DNA from: Saccharofermentans sp.
GTDB lineage: Bacteria > Bacillota_A > Clostridia > Saccharofermentanales > Saccharofermentanaceae
Assembly: GCA_024692105.1 (NCBI GenBank)
Contig: JAILMZ010000011.1
Location: 1 to 10,173, forward strand
Length of the DNA: 10,173 bases
Reading direction: 5' to 3'
Both the position numbers and the translations under genes were made by a program. The notes below the pieces were generated by a model. The model saw only the letters and a list, made by a program, of their open reading frames with translations, was not told the origin of the DNA and did not search any database. Positions within the stretch are counted from its first letter, which is position 1. The number at the start of each line of letters is the position of its first letter. This document shows positions 5,464 to 10,173 of the stretch, in pieces.

Positions 5464-7026
5464 TTAAACATTTCCTGACAGCAGACTCTTAACCACAGAT
5501 CCGAATTCTTCGGGCGCATCATATTGCGGTCCGTGACCCGTTCCAGGAATGCATACAAAAGCCTTGTCAGGTGCTGTTATGTCATTGCAGTACGCTTCTG
5601 CCAGCGTCCAATTACATGTGTAGTCATATTCACCTGAGATGAAGTACATGGGTACGTCATAGGTCAGGGGATAATCATAGATGTCAAACGTAGTCAGCAT
5701 TTCCATAAGGCTGCCTTCCAGTTCGTAGTAACGGTCGAGCGTAGACTCTTCCAATACCCAGCAGACATCATTAACGCCGGTATAAGGCGAGAACAGTGCG
5801 ATCAGTATAGTATCTGCCGCGCCGGGGTTCGGATGATATTTCGTGGTCAGCTGACGCAGAACAAAATAATCTTCAAGCGAATTGCTGTCATGATAAGCGT
5901 TATAAGCATTTATCAGCACGGTCTCTTCTTCGCTGTTTGCGGTGACCTTGGAAATGGCATCCTGATAGGCCAGTTCATCGGAATCACTAAGGCAAACGCA
6001 CTGACCTATACCGACAAATGCCGATACCTTATCGCTGTGCTCCTGAACATACATGGCACCAACTATAGAACCGAAAGAATGCCCCATTATTATGACCTTG
6101 TCCTGACCGAATCTCTCGCGTACATAATCGACGAGTTCGTCTGTATCCTGCAGCGACTGTTCGAAACTTACGGTCTTGTTTAATGGGTCGGTATCAGCAT
6201 TGTGGTAATACGTCCTGCCGCAGCCTCTTTGATCCCAGCAGACCACCGTATAGTCATCTATCAGAGGATCCGTAAAGAGCGGCATAATAGGGGAATCAGG
6301 GCTTCCCGGGCCGCCGTGGATATATACGATCACAGGGTTATTGATATCCGAGCCCCTGATGGAGATGTACTGCTCCTGACCGCCTAGTTCGACGTATGCA
6401 GTCTCGTTGATTCCGGAAGATGTCTTGACACAGCTGTCGATCCAGTTTTTGTTTCTGACTGCGATTACGCTTGCCGTGAACAACAGTATGAGCGTGACAG
6501 GTATCGCGATAAGTATCTTAAGGATAGCGATGACGGGCTTCTTTTTCTTCTTGGGAATGACTTCGTTCCTGTGCATGATGTGGATGCCGATGTGGCCGAC
6601 AGACAAGATGAACGCGCTGACAATCATAAAGATGTTAGAGCCGTATATGCCGAGCATAAAGAAAGCGATGCAGGGGAGAGAGGCGCCTGCCACGGGGAAT
6701 CCCGCAAAGCTCGAATACATGTCTGCCATCGTCTTATCGCTTCTGAAATATCTTATCCAATAAAGCTCGTAGAGCACCATGCAGATTAAGGCAGCGATAA
6801 GCCAGAGGGACCACAGCGTAAAAGGCCTTATGTTAAAGTCGCTGAATATCAGGGCAAGGGCGGATGTTGTAACCTCTCCGGCGCGTTCAAGAAGAAGCAG
6901 GAACTTATTCTCGTTACCCACATACTTGTCGTAATCGGCAGGCTTGTTCTTCGCCCAGATTATGTTGGGCACGAACAGCATTATGAGGAACAATAATCCT
7001 ACATACGAGAACCCGAAATGAAACAT
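5464..7026 (-). CDS. Membrane domain fused to HGGPG-type alpha/beta hydrolase
   Basis: The 520-aa protein has two parts. Residues 1 to about 155 are a multi-spanning membrane domain (about four helices) beginning MFHFGFSYVGLLFLIMLFVP and containing YELYWIRYFRS. From memory, domains of this type also occur as stand-alone proteins in Firmicutes. A lysine stretch (KKKKK, about 159-163) and another helix (about 165-190) lead to an extracytoplasmic alpha/beta hydrolase of the proline-iminopeptidase type. It shows HGGPG (237-241), CWDQRGCGRTY, the nucleophile GHSFG (Ser317), Asp468 in GEYD and His498 in GTGHG. The triad is complete, so an active peptidase or esterase is likely; the substrate is unknown. 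ATG 7026 has GGGGGT seven bases upstream. TTG 7041 is in frame but overlaps that site. Confidence 0.88.
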   Translation of the reverse strand: MFHFGFSYVGLLFLIMLFVPNIIWAKNKPADYDKYVGNENKFLLLLERAGEVTTSALALIFSDFNIRPFTLWSLWLIAALICMVLYELYWIRYFRSDKTMADMYSSFAGFPVAGASLPCIAFFMLGIYGSNIFMIVSAFILSVGHIGIHIMHRNEVIPKKKKKPVIAILKILIAIPVTLILLFTASVIAVRNKNWIDSCVKTSSGINETAYVELGGQEQYISIRGSDINNPVIVYIHGGPGSPDSPIMPLFTDPLIDDYTVVCWDQRGCGRTYYHNADTDPLNKTVSFEQSLQDTDELVDYVRERFGQDKVIIMGHSFGSIVGAMYVQEHSDKVSAFVGIGQCVCLSDSDELAYQDAISKVTANSEEETVLINAYNAYHDSNSLEDYFVLRQLTTKYHPNPGAADTILIALFSPYTGVNDVCWVLEESTLDRYYELEGSLMEMLTTFDIYDYPLTYDVPMYFISGEYDYTCNWTLAEAYCNDITAPDKAFVCIPGTGHGPQYDAPEEFGSVVKSLLSGNV

Positions 7027-7049
7027 CCTTCTTACCCCCAAACAACACT

Positions 7050-7077
7050 ATTATATCGCTATGTAAGCATAGTCCAA
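7050..7077 (-). promoter_or_regulatory. Probable promoter of the membrane-hydrolase gene
   Basis: On the minus strand TATAAT (7055-7050) is preceded, after 16 bases, by TTGGAC (7077-7072). An inverted repeat CTATG-TAAG-CATAG (7059-7072) fills the spacer and could be an operator shared with the divergent TraX-type gene. Confidence 0.45.
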
Positions 7078-7081
7078 AAGA

Positions 7082-7864
7082 ATGCGTTATTATACATATG
7101 TGGGACAGGATAACAGGAAGATAAACCTTAAGATATTGAACAGGGATATGCTCAAATACATAGCCCTTATCCTAATGGCCTGCGGTCACATGATCATCTA
7201 TGTCGGAGTCGATCATTTCGTGGACATGGTGCCGCTATGGATAATCAGGTTTTTTGTCTTTGGCGAGATGTTTGCCCCGCCGGTGTTTTTCTTCTTTATC
7301 TCGGAAGGATTCCGGTATACGAAATCCCGCAGGAAATACATTCTAAGGCTTGCGGCAGTTACCTTGATAACGCAGATCCCGTTTTACTTCTGTAACTTCT
7401 ACGGAGAACCATGGTGGACCGCATTAACGACATGGAGCGTTATGGCAGCGCTGCTCGCAGGCCTTCTTGTCCTTGCCGTGTGGGAGAGCGGATGGAAGCT
7501 TCCCTTGCGCATAATCGTCATGCTGGCCATAACTGCCCTTACGGCATTGATGCAGGCCGAGTGGCTCGTTTTCGGGCCCGTGGCGATATTCCTGTTCTAC
7601 ATGACACGCGAGAAGCCGGTGCTGAGGTTTATCCTTTTCGAGGCCTTGATGCTGGCATTCAAGATATACTACGGCGGATTCGCGTTCGGACTCACGTGGA
7701 ACAATTACGGCTTCTTCCTGGCGCAGACTGCGGCGATGGTCGTTATCACGTTCTTCTATAACGGTAAGAAGGGCCGTTTCCCGACGTTCTCGAAGTGGGT
7801 GTTCTACGTTTTCTATCCGCTTCATCTGCTCGCGGCATTCCTGATAAGAACGTTCTGTTTCTGA
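7082..7864 (+). CDS. TraX-family integral membrane protein
   Basis: TraX is named for the F-plasmid protein that N-acetylates pilin, but chromosomal relatives like this one are widespread in Firmicutes with unknown substrates. The 260-aa protein is almost all membrane helices. Family marks are LNRDMLKYIALILMACGHMI (19-38), FFISEGFRYTKSRRKYILRL (71-90) and the C-terminal YNGKKG...FYVFYPLHLL (226-250). I kept ATG 7082, but it has no ribosome site, so a start slightly inside is possible. It is divergent from the hydrolase gene across about 55 bases. An acyl-transfer role at the membrane is an inference from the family name only. Codons 204-208 (LTWNN) contain a parS-like sequence. Confidence 0.85.
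   Translation: MRYYTYVGQDNRKINLKILNRDMLKYIALILMACGHMIIYVGVDHFVDMVPLWIIRFFVFGEMFAPPVFFFFISEGFRYTKSRRKYILRLAAVTLITQIPFYFCNFYGEPWWTALTTWSVMAALLAGLLVLAVWESGWKLPLRIIVMLAITALTALMQAEWLVFGPVAIFLFYMTREKPVLRFILFEALMLAFKIYYGGFAFGLTWNNYGFFLAQTAAMVVITFFYNGKKGRFPTFSKWVFYVFYPLHLLAAFLIRTFCF
7688..7703. promoter_or_regulatory. Imperfect parS-like site inside the TraX-family gene
   Basis: GGACTCACGTGGAACA matches the parS sites near parA at 12 of 16 positions. The right half and the CACGTG core are perfect and the left half is degenerate. Binding by ParB is unproven. Confidence 0.35.
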
Positions 7865-7866
7865 GC

Positions 7867-7902
7867 AAAAGAAAACCCTGCCGGGAATGATCCTGACAGG
7901 GC
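7867..7902 (-). terminator. Terminator of the small minus-strand gene
   Basis: On the minus strand CCCTGTC (7901-7895) pairs with GGCAGGG (7882-7876), with extra GGA/TCC pairs inside, followed by TTTTCTTTT. It lies between the convergent TraX-type gene and the 57-codon gene and may also slow plus-strand transcription. Confidence 0.75.
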
Positions 7903-7925
7903 ATCTTGTTGGTTTTCTTTTTGAA

Positions 7926-8099
7926 TTACTTGTTGCCGATCGCCTTGTTGATGGCATCTACATCGGGAAGATCAACGCCGACTTTTTTCTCTACTGCATC
8001 GATGGCATCGTTAGCCATCTTCTTTGCGTTGTCGTCCTTTGCGACCTGACCCAAAGCATCCTGTGCCATATCTTTTGCCTTGTTGATATCAATATCCAT
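7926..8099 (-). CDS. Small helical protein, 57 aa, unknown function
   Basis: I do not recognise this protein. It begins MDIDINKAKDMAQDALGQVA, continues as lysine/aspartate/alanine-rich helix with NAKKMANDAIDAVEKKVG, and ends in VDAINKAIGNK. It has no Cys, Trp or membrane segment, so it should be a soluble, strongly helical protein. GGGAGGT lies six bases before ATG 8099, a near-perfect ribosome site, and a terminator follows the stop by about 25 bases; both argue for a real, well-translated gene. It is the last of three minus-strand genes after the XRE regulator and the 25-codon frame, but separate transcription is possible. Confidence 0.75.
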   Translation of the reverse strand: MDIDINKAKDMAQDALGQVAKDDNAKKMANDAIDAVEKKVGVDLPDVDAINKAIGNK

Positions 8100-8151
8100 A
8101 CGATACCTCCCATTTGGTGTGATGCCCTTATTTTACCACGCAACTGCCGTC

Positions 8152-8229
8152 TCAGTCGCCATCTAAGATATTGTCATTGTTCCACGTGAGTCTCGACTTG
8201 TCACCTTCATACAGAGTTATGTCGTACAT
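8152..8229 (-). CDS. Very small ORF, 25 aa, with strong ribosome site
   Basis: The peptide starts MYDITLYEGDKSRLTWNND and ends ILDGD; I do not recognise it. AGGAG (8240-8236) stands six bases before ATG 8229. A TATAAT on the minus strand (8282-8277) could start a transcript near 8270, though no good -35 box is visible. The frame contains the parS-like sequence at 8178-8193 in codons for LTWNN. It could be a real microprotein, a leader peptide for the 57-codon gene about 50 bases further on, or the remnant of a longer gene. Confidence 0.45.
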   Translation of the reverse strand: MYDITLYEGDKSRLTWNNDNILDGD

Positions 8230-8249
8230 AAGTCGCTCCTGTGGAACAA
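8177..8249 (-). repeat. Inverted repeat enclosing the 25-aa ORF start
   Basis: TTGTTCCAC (8177-8185) and GTGGAACAA (8241-8249) are perfect 9-bp inverted arms 55 bases apart. In a minus-strand transcript they could pair, placing the ribosome site and start codon of the 25-aa ORF in the loop. Both arms are also parS half-sites. Confidence 0.5.
8178..8193. promoter_or_regulatory. Imperfect parS-like site in the 25-aa ORF
   Basis: TGTTCCACGTGAGTCT matches the local parS at 12 of 16 positions. The left half and core are perfect and the right half is degenerate. On the minus strand it shares GACTCACGTGGAACAAT with the site in the TraX-family gene. Confidence 0.35.
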
Positions 8250-8306
8250 AAAGAAGGCATGGGTGTTCTTTAACTCATTATATCCCGGATGTTCTGTCAG
8301 AGCCCC

Positions 8307-8891
8307 TTACGGCTTTATCTCATACAAGCCGTCTCTGTTGCAGTAGAAGAGGATCTTCTTTACGCAGGATATCTTGAATCTTGCCTCTGCATTCCACTCG
8401 GGATAGAGCTTAACGAGCTGCAGCCTGTCGGAAGACAACGCTGCTATGAATGAGATGTGATGATCCTTCGTCATATCGTGTTCCACGTGGACAAAGTACT
8501 CGTCTTCCACTTTCTCGATGGTTACTTTATGTTCTTCGTCGGCAGGCTCTGCCTCGAGCGGGGCAAGACTGATCCCGTGGCAGGTTATGACGGCCTGTCC
8601 CATGCTGTGTATGACGTTCCCGCAGACGGGGCAGACGCAAAAGCCGGAGCGGAGCATGTTCGAAGACACGTTTGCGTTGGTTATCGTATTGCCCGATATC
8701 AGTTCCGTAACGGAAATGTCGAAGATCTTTGCAATGGGTTCCAGCAAAGAGATGTCAGGGTAACCTCTGCCTGTCTCCCACTTAGATACCGCCTTGTCGC
8801 TGACGCCCAGTTTATCGGCGAGAACTGTCTGTGTCATGTTATTCTTTTCGCGCAGTTCCTTGATGACTGTGCCTGTAACGTACTGGTTCAT
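8307..8891 (-). CDS. XRE-family regulator with desulfoferrodoxin-like C-terminal domain
   Basis: This 194-aa protein joins a Cro/CI-type helix-turn-helix (residues 6-60, VIKELREKNNMTQTVLADKL and VSDKAVSKWETGRGYPDIS) to a metal-binding region. CPVC (87-90) and Cys104-His105 resemble the rubredoxin-like centre of desulfoferrodoxin. The remainder matches the superoxide-reductase domain: His121, HDMTKDH (His138, His144) and YCNRDG (Cys184). In superoxide reductases the last motif is CNxHG and its His is an iron ligand; here it is Asp187. The domain may therefore sense metal or redox state rather than catalyse. I chose ATG 8891 because GGAGG lies eight bases upstream; longer frames start within the likely promoter. 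It is divergent from the membrane-protein/lipoprotein operon. Confidence 0.88.
   Translation of the reverse strand: MNQYVTGTVIKELREKNNMTQTVLADKLGVSDKAVSKWETGRGYPDISLLEPIAKIFDISVTELISGNTITNANVSSNMLRSGFCVCPVCGNVIHSMGQAVITCHGISLAPLEAEPADEEHKVTIEKVEDEYFVHVEHDMTKDHHISFIAALSSDRLQLVKLYPEWNAEARFKISCVKKILFYCNRDGLYEIKP
8479..8494. promoter_or_regulatory. Near-consensus parS-like site inside the XRE gene
   Basis: TGTTCCACGTGGACAA matches the perfect sites near parA at 14 of 16 positions, failing only at two bases of the right arm. It lies in codons for FVHVEH, near the His138 metal-ligand motif, so protein constraint may contribute to its sequence. Confidence 0.5.
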
Positions 8892-8942
8892 AGTTTTATC
8901 CTCCACGCCCCGATTGTAACCCGCGGCAGACGGGGAGACCAC

Positions 8943-8955
8943 CTACTTAAAGTAG
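8943..8955. promoter_or_regulatory. Palindrome, candidate operator of the XRE regulator
   Basis: CTACTT-A-AAGTAG is a 13-bp palindrome in the spacer between the divergent XRE gene and the membrane-protein operon. A minus-strand TACAAT (8918-8913) and a plus-strand promoter (8961-8990) flank it, so a bound regulator could act on both. Confidence 0.35.
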
Positions 8956-8960
8956 AGTTC

Positions 8961-8990
8961 TTGATTCACATTGCCGAGGTTGTGTATGAT
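8961..8990 (+). promoter_or_regulatory. Probable promoter of the membrane-protein/lipoprotein operon
   Basis: TTGATT (8961-8966), an 18-base spacer and TATGAT (8985-8990), the latter preceded by TGTG as in extended -10 promoters. Confidence 0.5.
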
Positions 8991-9011
8991 TATTATTGAG
9001 AGGAAAAGGGA

Positions 9012-9341
9012 ATGGGTTTTGTTATCGCACAGCTTAAACCGGGCACATGGGACGACCTGCCGGATTCGACCAAATGGGTGGCGGCCGGAATACTGGTCGC
9101 CATAGGTGTATTTTTCCTGTTCATGACACACGGTTCGATGATCCAGTACAAGATAAAAAACGTACATAGTTCGGGCGTACCTCTTGTAGGCGGATTCTTT
9201 GTGCTGATAGGGTTCCTCTTATCCCCGATAAAATGGCTTGCGCTGCTCGCGCTCTTAGACCCGGGTGTATGGATGCTCCCGTATGCGATCTATCTGTCTC
9301 ACAAGGAAAAGAAAGAGAATAAAGGGGAGGGGAAAGAGTGA
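9012..9341 (+). CDS. Small three-helix membrane protein, unknown function
   Basis: I do not recognise the family. The 109-aa protein has a short N-terminal part (MGFVIAQLKPGTWDDLPDST) followed by hydrophobic segments at about 22-39, 57-70 and 74-93. It ends in a charged lysine/glutamate-rich cytoplasmic tail (SHKEKKENKGEGKE). GAGAGG (8998-9003) lies eight bases before ATG 9012. Its stop overlaps the start of the following lipoprotein gene (GTGA), so the two are co-translated and probably work at the same membrane. The opposing frame on the minus strand has no matching codon pattern or ribosome site and is taken as a shadow. Confidence 0.75.
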   Translation: MGFVIAQLKPGTWDDLPDSTKWVAAGILVAIGVFFLFMTHGSMIQYKIKNVHSSGVPLVGGFFVLIGFLLSPIKWLALLALLDPGVWMLPYAIYLSHKEKKENKGEGKE

Positions 9342-10173
9342 AAAAGAAATATCTGCTGACAGGATGCATCCTGATGTGTGCGCTGCTTTTCTGTTCCTGT
9401 TCGGTCAAGAGCAAGGGTTCACTGATCGCATATGCCAAGCAGGAATACGGCGACTGTGAGTTTGTAAAAGAAGACGTTAAAGGCAGCGGCAACGACAAGG
9501 TCAGGACGGTCTATCTGATCGACAAAGATACGGGAATCGAATACAAAGTCACTTCTCAGATGCAGGAGATGAATCTCGACGGAAGCACCTTCGGTTATTC
9601 GGAAGACACAAGCTCGAATTTTATGAATCTCTATGTCGACTATATCCTCGAAGATGCGGAAGATGATCTGGATGAGGTAAAAGAAGAATACGACTTTGAA
9701 CTTGACGGATTCTATCTTTACTTTAACAGCAGGCCGTCAAGCAGCCAGGTCGAAGAAGCCGCGACAAAGGTTCGTGACATCATAGAAGAATACGATACGA
9801 AAGGCATCTTGGAGCCGGTATATTTGGCATTTGCAGAGGACGGGAAGGCGAATCTGGGATGTTTTGGCGAGGATGGCAAGTGGATCGCCAACAATGTCTA
9901 TGAGGTCATAGACTATGTTCAGAGCGTATTCCCGGATGCAAAATACAGTGCGTCCATTTACGGTCTGCCCGAGTCTTATGTCAACACTGAAGACATGGAA
10001 AAGCTGAGGGCAAAGGGCTGCAAGGATGCGGCCGCTTATGATACTGAGTTTTTCTTCTTTTCTGATCCCGAATACGGAACTCTGGTTGCTTTTGATCTGG
10101 AAGATATCGGTCTGGACGGATTCCTGATAACCGAATTTGACTATTCGATTCCCGGCGACACACTGGACTGCGA
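9338..10173 (+). CDS. Putative lipoprotein (3' partial)
   Basis: The frame starts at GTG 9338 and stays open to the window edge, giving at least 278 residues. GGGAGGGG lies five bases upstream, and the start overlaps the previous stop by four bases. MKKKYLLTGCILMCALLFCS followed by Cys21 is a classic lipoprotein signal: basic start, hydrophobic core and Cys, although Phe at -3 is less common. The mature part is acidic and soluble (LEDAEDDLDEVKEEYDFELD, REIIEEY-like helices), with repeated aromatic-strand segments such as FYLYFNS and AYDTEFFFF. No known domain is evident. It should be anchored on the outer face of the cytoplasmic membrane. Confidence 0.82.
   Translation, partial: MKKKYLLTGCILMCALLFCSCSVKSKGSLIAYAKQEYGDCEFVKEDVKGSGNDKVRTVYLIDKDTGIEYKVTSQMQEMNLDGSTFGYSEDTSSNFMNLYVDYILEDAEDDLDEVKEEYDFELDGFYLYFNSRPSSSQVEEAATKVRDIIEEYDTKGILEPVYLAFAEDGKANLGCFGEDGKWIANNVYEVIDYVQSVFPDAKYSASIYGLPESYVNTEDMEKLRAKGCKDAAAYDTEFFFFSDPEYGTLVAFDLEDIGLDGFLITEFDYSIPGDTLDC

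Noticed and set aside
7424..7957. Minus-strand 177-codon frame opposite the TraX-type gene
   Set aside because: Arginine/histidine/glutamate-rich composition typical of antisense translation; it overlaps both a real gene and a terminator.
8457..8999. Plus-strand 180-codon frame opposite the XRE regulator
   Set aside because: It is antisense to a gene with clear domain motifs and a good ribosome site.

Overview
The window looks like origin-proximal chromosome of a low-to-moderate GC Gram-positive anaerobe, most likely a gut- or rumen-type Clostridia (Bacillota). The evidence is the protein families (Soj/Spo0J-type ParAB, a Firmicutes-style GyrB, TraX-family and HGGPG-hydrolase membrane proteins, an XRE/desulfoferrodoxin-like regulator), the purine-rich Shine-Dalgarno sites and the canonical sigma-A-like promoters. 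Species cannot be fixed from the sequence alone.

Left part (1-3957): gyrB, lacking only its first few codons, ends in a good intrinsic terminator. Two perfect 16-bp parS sites (TGTTCCACGTGGAACA) follow immediately, then parA (soj) and parB (spo0J). This is a compact chromosome-segregation module. ParB loads on parS, ParA is its partner ATPase, and gyrase relaxes the same origin region. A tRNA-Ser(UGA) with its own strong promoter and terminator closes this part.

Middle (4002-5455): an AT-rich stretch begins right after the tRNA terminator. It holds a start-less orphan reading frame, then a brnT-brnA type II toxin-antitoxin pair with its own promoter and repeats suited to autoregulation, then a terminator and a small FMN-type split-barrel (PPOX-family) protein. 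The composition and tRNA-side position suggest acquired DNA.

Right part (5464-10173): a long minus-strand gene joins a multi-spanning membrane domain to an HGGPG-type alpha/beta hydrolase. It is divergent from a plus-strand TraX-family membrane protein. Two very small minus-strand genes (57 and 25 codons), each with a strong ribosome site, lie downstream of a minus-strand XRE regulator with a desulfoferrodoxin/superoxide-reductase-like C-terminal domain. Divergent from that regulator is a two-gene operon: a small three-helix membrane protein translationally coupled by a GTGA overlap to a lipoprotein gene that runs off the window.

Most worth a second look are three parS-like elements at 7688-8494, far from the perfect pair, which all contain CACGTGGAACA; two of them share a 17-bp identical stretch. 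Also notable are the regulator's superoxide-reductase-like domain, which has Asp where the family has an iron-ligand His, and the membrane-domain/hydrolase fusion. I see no CRISPR array, insertion sequence, rRNA or clear new defence system.
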